NCBI GenBank assembly: GCA_036346355.1
Contig: CM070570.1
Location: forward strand, 3,666,649 to 3,730,648
From: Rhipidocladum racemiflorum
Lineage: Eukaryota; Streptophyta; Magnoliopsida; Poales; Poaceae
Direction: 5' to 3'
Length of the DNA: 64,000 nt
Shown: piece after piece, positions 50,086 to 60,990 of the stretch
How positions within the stretch are numbered: the stretch's first letter is position 1
How the letters are laid out: each line of letters begins with the position of its first letter
Translations under genes and position numbers: made by a program
The notes under the pieces: model-generated
Told to the model about the DNA's origin: nothing
What the model saw: the letters and a program-made list of their open reading frames with translations, nothing else
Databases searched by the model: none

Positions 50086-52090
50086 CGTTATCAGCACGAA
50101 GCTCTGCCAGAGATTAGATTGAAAGGTGAGAGAGAGGTAAGAACGCGAGATTAATGTAATCTCGTATTGGCATCTATAGTACATGAAGTTACAGATTGAG
50201 AAGCAACACGTAGCCGCCCGATCGGCCCCACTTGCGCGGCACGCAGCTGCCACGGCCTCGCCACTGCCAAGGTGACACGGAGCCACCTACGTGGCGAGTG
50301 CGCCTTGGTCTCATGCATACAAGGAAGAAACATGTAGCTAGTAAGTATACAAGGTAACAAAGGAAGAAACTTCTAAGCAAATTAGCTCCTGCATCCATCA
50401 CGTGAGGAAACGGAGCTCCTGCATGCATCACGTAAAGAAACGAGCTCCCACTTGCATGCAAGTATACAATTGCAGGAAGCGCGCCCGCAGCGCATGCATG
50501 CATGCAAGAAGCGCTCGCTTGGCCTGCTTGCCCTCGGGCCGCACCTGAAGCCGCACTCCGGCGGGTGCTCCTCATGCGCAAGCGCCCGCTACCGAATCAC
50601 CGCTCGGCCACGAAGCGCCGCCACCGCCTCCTGCGCACGAAGCGCTCTCTGACCAGGCATCGCACCCGACATCGCAACAGTCAACAGACGACAGGTCTGC
50701 CGGCCACGAAGTGCCACCAGGCCATGATGCACCACCGGTTTGCTTGAAGCACCGCCGCCCTACATACGGCCCCGCCTGCAGCACGCCCCGTGGTCGAGGA
50801 TGACTGGTAGCCGCAAAAGACACGGCCTGGCCTCCCGCAGCTCGCCGATTGCCAGTCCGGTCCACGCCACGCTGCCGCTTCGTCGGCAAGACGGCCGATT
50901 CGGCCCCGAAGCGCACGGCGCCGTCGAACCACCGGCCGCGATCGCTGCGCATTGTCGTGTTAAGCACCACGCGCTTACCGCGCGCCAAGATCTGCCACGC
51001 TGCCGCTGGCCCAACCGATCGCAGAACTCCGTCGCGCGCTTTCTCGGTTCCACGTCGAATCGGTAAGCGCCGCTGGCCGAACTCCGTAGTTCGCCACCCG
51101 AGCCCCATCCGAACCGGACGTGGAATCAAGACTTGAAGTCCAAACCAACTTCAACCTGGACATAAAGTCCTGAGAATACAGGACTTGAAGTCCTTTTTCC
51201 AAGCGGGCCCGAATGAAAGTTCAAACCAATTTGGAGTATGCTATGCGTGTAGGCCTTGAAGTCCGGTTGTTTGGCACAAGGAGGGGCAAGGGGAAATTAC
51301 CTCCTTGCCCTCGGTTCTATTTTATGATTTCTGTTTTTTTTTCTTTTCTCAGAAAATGATTAGAAATTTCCAGAAATTCTGAAAATTGCTAGAAAAATAT
51401 GAAAATTTCCAGAAAAATTCAGAAAATTTATTGGCTCTGTTTTGATTTGTACTTAGCCTTATTTTCTGCATTTATGAATATTTGCATGCATTTTTGCAAT
51501 AATTGTCTTGTTTAGAATATCGGAAATTTCTGAGAATTTATTTTCCGTATTTATGAATTCATGAATTATGCAATTATTGTTCTGTTCCATGCATTGTATT
51601 TATTGCTTTAATATAGTTCACTGGAAATTCCAGCATGCCGCACGAAGCGGCTATCGTCGCGCCAGGAAGGCCGACGCGCATGGAACTGAATGCGCCGCGC
51701 GCATGGAATTGAATACGCCGCGCGCATGAAGCCGCGCTAAACTGATTGCACGAAGCCGATCATGCACATAAAGCAGATCACACGAAGTCGATCATGCATA
51801 TGAATCCTATCGCATGAAGCTGATCGCGACATGATTCTGATCGCTTGCACGAAGCCGATCACCTACATGCACGAAGCTGTATTTATGAATATTTATGAAT
51901 CTTGTACTTATGAATATTGCATTTATCTTGTATTTATGATTTTCGCAATTATTGTTTTCTTTTAGTTTACTGGATATTCATGAGAATTTGATTTATGCAT
52001 TTATAATTTATAATTTTTTTTGCAACCACTCTCTATTAGATTACACGAAGTAATCTAATGAAAGAATCCTATGAATATGTAAATACCTGG
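50086..52090 (+). other. Non-coding 5' internal part of the copia, with CACGAAGC repeats
   Basis: About 2 kb precedes gag. Part of it (50,180-51,130) is GC-rich and rich in GAAGCGC or GAAGTGCC words. At 51,630-51,885 a degenerate GCACGAAGCCGATCATGCACAT-like word recurs about five times. No known protein is recognisable. It may be captured host sequence or an expanded leader. Confidence 0.5.
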
Positions 52091-52108
52091 CATTGTTATA
52101 TGTGAGTT

Positions 52109-53715
52109 TTGAAGAACTGGCCCGAATGGTCAGAACTATCTCACATGGGCATCAAATGTGAAGATCGTGCTTATGAGCAAGAAGCTCTGAACTGCCATCG
52201 GTTTAGGGTCCTCGAAGGACAAGTAACCTACTGCCGAGCAAAACGATCAAGTTTTATACTCCCTAGGTATCACTTTTCAGCCACTGTGAAGAATGAATAC
52301 ATGGCTGAGGTGAGTACACTTGAGTTCTGCATCGCACTTCGTAAGCGATTCGAGAAGCTCAAGTTCATCATCTTGCTCCAAGCACAAAGAAGATTGGTTT
52401 CACTTTGAAGTTTGCGTGCTCTGAGCGATGGTTGTTAATGAATTTTGAATAATGAATTGTAAGCTCTCGAAGAGCATACATTTTCTTTTCTCATGAATAG
52501 AATTTCAATTTATTATTTATTCCAGTATTCTATATTTTTAAGCAATATTTGAATTACTTTGCTACTATATGATTAGAATTATATTTCTTGTCATTTAGAT
52601 ATTGTGTAGCGCCCAATGGAGGTGATATGTATTGTTGATAGTAGCACAACAAATACCATCTTAAGAGAGTCGAAATACTTCCAGACGATCACAAAGAACG
52701 CTGAAAGGATTATGAAAATCGCAGGAAGCGATACGCATATGATAGGCTCAGGAAAAGTCACATTATATTGCCAATAGGTACAACTTTGGTAATTGATGAA
52801 GCCTCATTGTACCTTGAATCAACACGCACTCTCTTAAATTTTAACAGATATCCGCGCCAATGGGTTTCACGTAGAAACCAATGAAGAAAATGGCAAAGAG
52901 CATTTGTGCATTGTGAAGCACGCGGAGTATGAAAAATGGTATTAGAAAAATATCCCTCATATGAATCTGGGTTGTACTACACGATAATCAATGCACACGC
53001 AGTGATACTTATTTGAAGACTGCATTTAGAAGCTCTGAATTATTTTCGTTATGGCATTGTATATTTAGGTCATCCTGGTCTTAGATTGATGAAAAATATA
53101 GTTAACAACTCACAAGGTCATGGCATTAATGTTAAAAATTTCCCGAATCACGAAGATTTTGTGTGCCATGCATGTGCCACTGGGAAATTAATAACAAAAC
53201 CCTCTGTTATGAAAGTGCAACATGAAATCCCTGCATTCCTGGAACGCATTCAGGGGGATATTTGCGGCCCGATTCAGCCCTCGTCAGGGTCGTTTCGATA
53301 CTTTATGGTGCTCATTGATGCTTCCTCGAAATGGTCGCATACATGTTTGCTGTCAACAAGGAATCATACATTCGCAAATCTGATCTCGCAGATCATCAGA
53401 ATTAAGAATGCTTTTCCTGATCATCGCCTGAAGTTCATTCGAATGGATAATGCCAACGAATTTACTTCCAAGGCATTTGATGATTATTGCACAGCAACTG
53501 GAATAACTGTTGAGCACTTTGTACCGCACATCCATACGCAAAATGGAATAGCTGAAGCACTAATAAAGAGGATTAAGCTCATAGCCCGACCACTCTTGCA
53601 GAGTTGTAACTTGCCCAACACTTGTTGGGGACACACAATCCGTGCAACACAGCAAGCGTATGCTATGTACTCTTTCTCCAAGTATTTTTCCCACTGGGTT
53701 TTTCTGGAGTTTTGA
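52109..53715 (+). pseudogene. Copia gag-protease-integrase relic, reverse transcriptase absent
   Basis: Gag pieces (KNEYMAEVSTLEFCIALRKR, then LQAQRRLVSL) lie at 52109-52408. A protease remnant (CIVDSSTTNTILRESKYF) is at about 52,628. Integrase runs 53086-53715: zinc-binding CHACATGK, core QGDICGPIQPSSG and RMDNANEFTSKAFDDY, and NGIAEALIKRIKLIARPLL. The text then stops at EF (53,715) and the polypurine tract follows at once. All of reverse transcriptase and RNase H is missing, so any movement would have needed enzymes supplied by another element. Confidence 0.85.
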
Positions 53716-53976
53716 TGAGGCATATGCATTTCGCTGGAAAGAGTCCAAGGGGGAGTGTTAGGAAACTCTGTTTCCTATCTCTTATGGACTCTTCCTTATC
53801 TCTAGCAGAACCGCTATATATAGGAGACAGGGCTACCCCTTTGTATACACAAGCATACAAATAATAAAGCAGAGAAGTTCCTCCTCATATTGTGTCTCTC
53901 GCCCTCTCTCTGTTCTCCAGTTTAGATCTATTAGGCAACCCCGGACTATTCGATAGCGAGGTTGCCTAACAGTTTA

Positions 53977-54396
53977 CGCATTCTTTTAATCAGCACAGAG
54001 CACGACCCTACATGGAATAAATAAGGCGCGGCACAATAGCACACATATTTTTTTTTTATCATTATAGCACGTCATGCTCACTGTTACATACCACACAGGC
54101 ACTCACTAGAACCTTCGTAGACCCCGCCACCATCTGGACACGGGAGGAAGGACGGCCACGCTAATCATTCACGCCACACAGGCACTCCACTAGAAGCGTC
54201 TAGAGGGCCCCAGCTGCTGGGCAAGGACACCATCTCTCATCTTATTTAGCATGCATACTCAGGTCACACGGTAACAAGCCTAAGTAACATAGTACTCGAT
54301 AAGTAGGGCTGCATAGAACACTTTAATCTATGTCATATATATATATATAGTCCTTCCATCTTCCTTAGGTGAGGGGCGCTGGCGCGGCTACTTGAC
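53977..54396. other. 3' flank of the metallothionein gene
   Basis: Contains a short TA run near 54,335-54,350. Part of it should be the 3' UTR of the minus-strand metallothionein gene. I see no other gene. Confidence 0.4.
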
Positions 54397-56780
54397 TTAG
54401 CAGTTACAGGGGTCGCAGCGGCAGGGGTTGCACTTGCACCCGTTCCCGGCGGCGACGCCGGCCTCGAATCCGTCGTCGGTGTGGCTGCAAAGAATCAAAT
54501 ATCAGAGTGTGTTAATTAGATTAAATGGTTAATATGCAGATTTACATCGGTGAAAGAACACCGCTGAACAAGGTGTGCAGCTGGTGAGACACGAGCATAA
54601 CTTTTTTTTTTGGATTGTTGTTATGTTGTTTCGGTACAAGACAATTGAAAAAGACGGCAGTTTCAGTCGAAATGGGAGAAGGTTTTTGTCGTAACATGGT
54701 GCTTGAAAACTTATTTCTAGAGAAATTTTTAGCTAACATAATCCATTGAAAATAATAATAATAAAATGATCCACTGAAAATAATAATAATAATATTAAAA
54801 AAATAAATAAACAGTTCATATTGAATTTTATTGTATATAAAAAAAGCTCGATTTCTAATCTGATATCCAAACAAAACAACCTTAGAAAAGCAATTTTACA
54901 CTAATACAATATGGACTAATTATTTCTTTCGATCAAATGGTTCGAATTAACCACAGATACAGGATTGGTCTGGTGTACATACTCCTTGATGATCGCAGCC
55001 TGGGTGGTGTCGGTGACCTCCTCAGCCATCTCTGGGTTCATCTTGGAGCTGCATGCGTACAGACAATCAAAATCATCAAAACCAATTTTTATAAAAACAA
55101 GACACCTCAAAGAGAAAGTTCAGAAAAAGTTCCAAAAAATTAGTGTGATGAGAAAACCATCTAAAAAATTTAGTGTTATGAGAAAACCACCTAAAAAGGC
55201 TTTCTTCCAGGAGCAGGATTACTTTCCCCTCATCAAAGATCATAACCAGTTTTGTTCATAAACCATGACATACTGTCTTAACTGCCGATTGCCACAAAAG
55301 AAAAAGAACGAGATGTGCCAGGCAGAAAGATCAAAGATCAACCTAACAATTAAAACCACCAAAGGAGGCAAACTTCTGTATGCAAACTAGATTTGTTCAT
55401 AACCCAGAAACCAAGAACCCCCTCAAAAACAGTTTCTCTCACATCAGGATAAAGAACACATGTCGTGAGATGAGATAACGCCTGAAAAAGAAAAAGAAAA
55501 GATCTAATCTTACCCTCCGCAACAGCCGCTGCCGCACTTGCAACCGGATCCGCAAGAATAAACGATTTGAGGGTATTTCTACTGCTCTACTATCATCAGG
55601 ATGGTCATAGATTTGAGCGTATTTATACTGCTCTACTAATCTCATCCGTCGAGAAAGAACGGACGGTTGATATTGAATTTTAGTGTATGTAAAAAAGCTC
55701 AATTTCTAATTCGTGAGATCCAAATAGCAGTGCCTATTTTCTACACACTAAAAAAGCTCAATTTCTAATTCGTGAGATCCAAAAAGCAGTGCCTATTTTC
55801 TACACACTTTACAGAACTAGAACTATTTACAAAAAACAAAAGCACTTGCACTTAATTCAATAAGATCCGTTTATTTGCATCGAACCAGTTAGTGTTTATA
55901 CTTTATTGGTAATAGAATAGTAATACTTTATTGGTAATAGAATAGTAAACAAATCAGTAACTAGATTTGATCTCTATGACCTACAATTTCTCTAAACAAG
56001 TTTGCACGCTTCTAACAAAAAAGGTACAAATTTGAGAAAAGTACTAACAGGATACTAACCATCTACGTCATAAAGATGTTGGTACTTGTTAACACAGGGA
56101 TATGCACCCAAATAATTAATTCGCAACCACAACAAATACAAAATAGAAGGAATCGGTGTGGCGTACATACCCCTTGGAAGGTGCAACCTCAGCCACCTCT
56201 GGGTACATCTTGCATCTACATGCGTACAAACAATCAAAATCATCAGAACCAATCTTTATAAAAACAAGAAACAATCAAAATCATCAGAACCAATCTTAAT
56301 AAAAACAAGACACCTGGAAAAAGTTCTAAAATTTTTATGAACCAATCTTAATAAAAACAAGACACCTGGAAAAAATTCTAAAAAATTTATAGACAGACCG
56401 ATGAGAAAGACCCTAAAAATAGAGACCGATGAGAAAGACCCTAAAAAAGCTTTCTTTCAGGAGCAGGACATACTGTCTTAACTGCCGATCACCACAGAAG
56501 AAGAAGAACAAACTATATGGCAGGCAGAAAAAGATCAAAGATCAACCTAACAATTAAAACCACGAAAGGAGGCAAACTTCTCCATGGATCATAGATTTGT
56601 TCATAACCCAGAAACCAAGAACCCCTCAGAAACAGTATCTCCATCTCATCAGGATCAAGAACACCTGCCGTGAGACGAGATCAGACCTGATAAAAAGAGA
56701 AAGAGCTAATCTTACCCTCCGCAGCCGTCGCCGCACTTGCAGGCGGATCCGCAGCCGCAGTTGTCTCCGCAGCACGACAT
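54397..56780 (-). CDS. Type-2-like metallothionein with internally duplicated exons 1-2
   Basis: Metallothioneins are small Cys-rich cytosolic proteins that bind Zn and Cu and buffer reactive oxygen. On the minus strand, exon 1 is 56716-56780 (starting [21 protein letters not shown], listed in order), exon 2 is 56171-56215 ([15 protein letters not shown]) and the last exon is 54397-54484 ([15 protein letters not shown], then [13 protein letters not shown] and stop). All junctions are GT-AG and in phase, giving 65 aa with two Cys clusters around a Cys-free spacer. A second exon 2 (54983-55048, [21 protein letters not shown]) has intact splice sites and the same phase, so it could be included (87 aa) or replace the first. 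A second exon 1 (55514 to about 55555) lacks its 5' part and start codon. Which isoform is made cannot be told from DNA. A start at 56780 is fixed by the conserved MSCC. Confidence 0.85.
54530..56715 (-). repeat. Intragenic tandem duplication in the metallothionein gene
   Basis: Sequence around the second exon pair (introns included, about 54,530-55,555) matches that around the first pair (about 55,670-56,760). Shared words include CATGCGTACARACAATCAAAATCATC, CAGGCAGAAA, AACAATTAAAACCAC and the pair GGAGGCAAACTTCT and TTTGTTCATAACCCAGAAACC. The copies are diverged at many bases. The upstream copy's intron 2 joins directly to the middle of the second exon 1 near 55,556. Confidence 0.8.
55691..55808. 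repeat. 59-bp direct repeat in metallothionein intron 2
   Basis: AAAAAAGCTCAATTTCTAAT...CAGTGCCTATTTTCTACACAC occurs at 55691 and 55750 with one visible difference. A weaker relative (AAAAAGCTCGATTTCTAAT) is at 54,840. Confidence 0.8.
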
Positions 56781-56912
56781 CCTCGCAAGAGATCGAAGAT
56801 CACAAACACAAGCGCACAGTACAAGCCTCACAAGTCACAAGCAGATGAGCACACAACCTATCTATCACACACAGATACAAGCGCGTCCTCTGCCTCTGCC
56901 TGGGAGGTGGTA

Positions 56913-56919
56913 CTTATAC
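56913..56919 (-). promoter_or_regulatory. Candidate TATA box of the metallothionein gene
   Basis: Read on the minus strand, GTATAAG lies about 135 bp upstream of the start codon at 56780, a normal distance for a short plant leader. The sequence further upstream (to about 57,170) is GC-rich. Confidence 0.5.
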
Positions 56920-57184
56920 AGCAGGGAGGGAGGCCATCCGCCGTCCACGTGGCGCGCATCCCGATCGATGGGCATCCGTGACGCGGGGGACGTTTACCGA
57001 TGCCCTCGGATTGTGGCAAGTGAGTTTACGGATTTGCCCCTCACTGATTGGACGGTTCCTTGGCGCCGTCAACTAACGCACCGCAGGTGTCTAGTACCCA
57101 TTGGCTCTGCATCGTGGTGCTCATATTCATTCTCTGAAGAGGCGGTTGTGATGCTATTCAGAGAGTTCTAGCATGGTTTAGGCT

Positions 57185-58085
57185 CTCTCTAAGGATGGTC
57201 TGAAAAACGATTTCTTTAGATATTTAGGGGTCTATTCAGGCCTATAGTCATTCTAAGAGGGCGTGTTATGTGCGCCTCTATCAAAGAGGCTGGAGGGGTT
57301 CATCCTTCTTAAATTTGTTTGGTTGCCTTCTCGATTCGTAGTAAGTGCGGCTCGGCCAGTGGTGGGAGTCAGGCTGAGTGGATGCAAGGAGATGTTGTTT
57401 GGTTGGTCGTATGAGGTTGGACAGGCTGCACAGAGATGTTGTTTGGTTGGCTACACTAGAATGAAAGTGTGATAGGCAAATTCAAGAGATGGATGAAATA
57501 AATTTTAAAAATACTAGAAAATCAATAATTTCACAAACGAAAATAAAAGGTTTTAAAATATATTCTAGAAAATTAATAAATTAAAAAACTAAAATTTTAA
57601 TCTTTTGAAATTTATATAGCAAGTCTGGTCTAGTTTTGTTCGAAAAAATATCAGGAACACATAGGTGAAATCGGTTCGTTAATCGAAGATGTTAATCAAA
57701 AGATATAGCAAAGAGAAGAAAAAAATTAGATAGTAAATGCTGATGTCAGTATGCATGCATGGCTCAGCAGAGCCTGGCTCTGGGGAAACGGTGGATTTTC
57801 TCGTTTCCCTGGAGCCAGGCTGAAAGGGGTGTTTTGCATTTGTAGAGTCAGGCTGAGTTGAATGAGAAGACAACCAAACACCCATCTTTTGCATCTGTAG
57901 ATGCAAATCTCTTTAGATGCAGCCAACCAAACAGAACCTACATGTAGATGCCGTTCTCGCGTGTGCTATGTGCGAAGGAGACTTCAGGCCATAGTTAGGA
58001 ATCGATCCAATATAAAGGCCCAAATCGAATACAGGCTGCACTGTTTAGGGCTTTTAGAGGCCTAGTTTTTCAGGCCATCCTTGGG
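57185..58085. repeat. Nested inverted-repeat sequences, probable MITE remnants
   Basis: AAGGATGGTCTGAAAAAC near 57,191 is matched inverted near 58,065-58,083. Inside, TTTGTTTGGTTGCC near 57,315 pairs with GGCAACCAAACA-like sequence near 57,920-57,935. The phrase GTTGTTTGGTTGG is repeated near 57,395 and 57,437. No target-site duplication is clear, so I cannot assign a family. No genes. Confidence 0.4.
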
Positions 58086-58109
58086 TACAGCCTTAGAAGC
58101 TTGAGCTTA

Positions 58110-58528
58110 GAGCAATTACAATAGTAAAATTCAATGAGCAAGTTAAAAGCCAATTTGTACAATAACTCTCTCTAGTTAAAAGCCAATTTGTACAATAACT
58201 CTCTCTAAAAGTTGTCTCTAGATGTTGTGCAATAACTATCTCTTCTCTCTTGTATATAAATGATTTACCTATACATCCGTGCAAAGCTGGCTACTAAATA
58301 AGGCTATTCTCAATGGGTAGTATCATACTCCAATATCCAAGAATACCACATAGGATGAAAAGTATGATACTGCGTAGAAGAAACACTCTCTACAATGCAT
58401 CCGTGCAAAGCTGGCTACTAAATAAGAGCCAACTATCTTCTCTCTCCTCTTTTCTCACTCTTCCACATAGATCAAAGCTGACATGTACAAGCTAAGAGCC
58501 AACTGGCGTGGCCTTATTGTACTTGCTC
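58110..58528. mobile_element. PIF/Harbinger (Tourist-type) MITE, 419 bp
   Basis: The ends are GAGCAATTACAATA and, inverted, GAGCAAGTACAATA (13 of 14 match), flanked by TTA (58107-58109, 58529-58531). A 29-bp direct repeat, CATCCGTGCAAAGC followed by TGGCTACTAAATAAG, occurs near 58,274 and 58,400 around a different AT-rich core, indicating an internal duplication or nested fragment. Confidence 0.8.
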
Positions 58529-58801
58529 TTAGAGGTGGCCTAAACTTCGATCCCTTTGAGAAACAAGTTTGCAGTGATCGAGATTTAAGTTTAGAATTGC
58601 GAGATGCTTTTATGCATCACTATTTTAAAATTGTACGAATATTAAAGCATAAATAAAGAGTGGACATCCGTTACTTATCTCTTCGTTTGTTTCAAGATTT
58701 ATACTTATATTAAGGTGGAATGTATATAAACACTTAAAATCCTGCTCTGCTTAAAAATACAAGATATGATTATGCATGATGCCATGTGCAGTGGCAACAG
58801 C

Positions 58802-59204
58802 CAGGGTTCACATTATCGAACCTCACGATTTTCGCATAAACAGTGATTTTCGATAATCGCAAAAATCGAGCCAAAAATCGCAAAAAATCGCATAAATTCA
58901 AAAATCAGATTTTTTTCGAAAAAAAAAAATCAAAAACGTGGAAAATCGACGATTATCGGTGGAAAATCGACGATTATCGGTGGAAAATCGACATCCATGT
59001 TGAGTTTTTTTGTGCGATCGACTTTTGTAGCGATAATCGCTCGATATGTGGCGATAATCGCGATATTTGCGTCATATAAATTTTTTTGAATTTTTGAATT
59101 TTTTGAATTTTTTTGGTTTACCGCTCGGTACCACGTTTCGCTCGCCGTCGATATAGCGATAATCGCACGAAAATCGACGATTATCGACGATTTTCTGAAC
59201 CCTG
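58802..59204. mobile_element. hAT-type MITE rich in CGATAATCG motifs, 403 bp
   Basis: It begins CAGGGTTCA and ends TGAACCCTG, an exact 9-bp inverted repeat. It is flanked by the 8-bp near-duplication GCAACAGC (58794-58801) and GCAACAAC (59205-59212). The interior is packed with CGATAATCG, CGATTATCG and AAAATCG words in both orientations, as expected of subterminal transposase-binding repeats. Confidence 0.8.
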
Positions 59205-59380
59205 GCAACAACTATGTGCTCGTGAGGTTTTTTTTTGAGTAATCTGTAAACATAAATCATAAACATTCCAAACATTACCTACGGGAGTGTAGTTTTGTAG
59301 AGCAAAATTATAGTAGAGAGAAAACACAATAACCATGAATCCAACTATGTTGTGTCTTTAGTGCCTACACATGAGTAGTA

Positions 59381-59640
59381 CTCCCTCCATCCAAGTTTAT
59401 AAGGCGTATCTCTTCTTGACATATAAACTAAGAAGATATTAAAATAACTATATTGCTTCTAATTATTATCACTATGCACTATATTTAATGCATACATTTA
59501 AAGAATATAAAGTAAAGATCGGTATTTATTAGGGGTATAGATGGAACACCAAACTAATATTGTATTAGAATATATAACACGTCTTATATTTATAGGCAAA
59601 ATATTCATAAAATACGTTATATAAACTTAGACGGATAGAG
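59381..59640. mobile_element. Stowaway (mariner-type) MITE, 260 bp
   Basis: Starts CTCCCTCCATCCAAGTTTAT and ends TAGACGGATAGAG, the classical Stowaway ends, with TA at 59379-59380 and 59641-59642. Confidence 0.85.
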
Positions 59641-59881
59641 TACTTTTTTTATCCGGAAAAACGCATTAACCTCAATGTAAATGCTGTTCTTCAGGAAGAG
59701 CTCTCATGCCGCATCGCTTCCACAAAAGAGGGGAATCAGAGAATATCATGGTGCTTACTGACGTGCTGGACGGGCTTCCAACTATTAATGTTGCTTTTTT
59801 TTCTCTATTTGTGTGGACTTATCCGTCACCACTCACCAACAAGAAGTAATTGTGACCCGAGAAAGTTATATATCTATCTAA

Positions 59882-60231
59882 CTAGTAAGGTGCCCGTGCG
59901 TTGCAACGGTATCTACATTTTGAACGGCTGCCCTGCTATTACGATAACATGAAACAAGAAAATATGTTGTGCAAATAATACCTTATACAGTAGGACACTA
60001 TTGAAGCAGTATTTCTATATTTCTATGTAAATGAAGCGTTCTGACGCTTCGTTTCTTGCGCCTGGAGTGGTTAATTAATTAAAGAGGTGGGTAATTAAAG
60101 AATGGTCTTGTGTGCTGTCTTCCATCCACACCTGGAGTGGCTAATTAAAGAGGTGGGTAATTAAAGAATGGCAGAACTGGTAATTTTGATGAAATAACGT
60201 GGGAAGAAACTCTCACTTTATATAGTAGAGA
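59882..60231 (-). mobile_element. Non-autonomous Helitron, 350 bp
   Basis: Read on the minus strand it starts TCTCTACTATATAAAGTGAG and ends with a GC-rich hairpin region CGTTGCAACGCACGGGCAC followed by CTTACTAG, inserted between A and T. These are plant Helitron ends. Inside, CACCTGGAGTGG...TAATTAAAGAATGG is tandemly repeated (about 60,048-60,105 and 60,128-60,170). Confidence 0.75.
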
Positions 60232-60970
60232 TTAGTGCATCGAGAATTCCTTCTAAACCTTTTTTTTGTTTCCTTCACAGGAGAGTGCGATATCTGATTT
60301 TATTTTTTTTTCTAGAATCTTGTAGTGTATACAATTAATCCTTCCTCTAGTCACTCGTGATGAGTGAATAGAAACAAATCCATGAAATAATTTTAGGAAT
60401 GGTTTTCTTTTGGCTTTTATTCCATTCTCCTCGTTGCATAGCTAGCTTCCACTAACGATATATATTATATTCTCCATGAGAAATAATTAAATTATCCATC
60501 ATTCATTTCCATAACCCATGTTTCACATAACGTTAAAACAGTGTTCTTGACAAGGACAGGGACACAAAAATCAGGAAAGCTACGGCCATACCTGCCTCAA
60601 ACTTTTTCTTGTTTGACATCATATATATCGAAGAAAAAGAAAAGAAAAAGGCTCCAATTTTACATGCATTGAGTTGAAACACGTGTAATCTTCAGATCAA
60701 TAAAATATCTAAGCTAGCCCCGACGTGGCCTTGGCTTCTTCGGATAGGCACATGCACAGCAATGAGTTCAAACTGCTATAAAATATAGTCGTTTATTCAC
60801 CATTGATCAATATCAATAGTACACTATCACAGCCATAAAAAGAGAAACCATACATAAAGTAGGGTAATCTCTCTCTTTATTATATTGATTCTCTTTATAC
60901 AAGAGGTATTCAATATATATAGCAAAAACAACAGGAGATAGATTTGAGAGCACTTTCAAACTTGAACTGG
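60232..60970. other. AT-rich intergenic sequence, no gene recognised
   Basis: No coding content. The right part may include the 3' LTR of the adjoining minus-strand copia, which on the minus strand would start TGTTATGATAC at 60991, but I cannot find its other end. Confidence 0.35.
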
Positions 60971-60990
60971 GATTCTATCTGTATCATAAC

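Larger units (their letters stand above)
49869..53971 (+). mobile_element. Ty1-copia retrotransposon lacking reverse transcriptase, 4.1 kb
   Basis: LTRs at 49869-50085 (217 bp) and 53756-53971 (216 bp) begin TGTTAGGAAA and end CTAACA. They are flanked by GTTTA (49864-49868, 53972-53976). They differ at only a few bases, for example GGAGGCAGG against GGAGACAGG, and one base missing near 53,862. The sequence after the 5' LTR, CGTTATCAGCACG, is a primer-binding site type common in plant copia elements. The tract AAGGGGGAG precedes the 3' LTR. Confidence 0.92.

Noticed and set aside
50189..51129. Open frames on both strands in GC-rich sequence
   Set aside because: They are inside the non-coding leader of a copia element, have no domain, and are explained by base composition.
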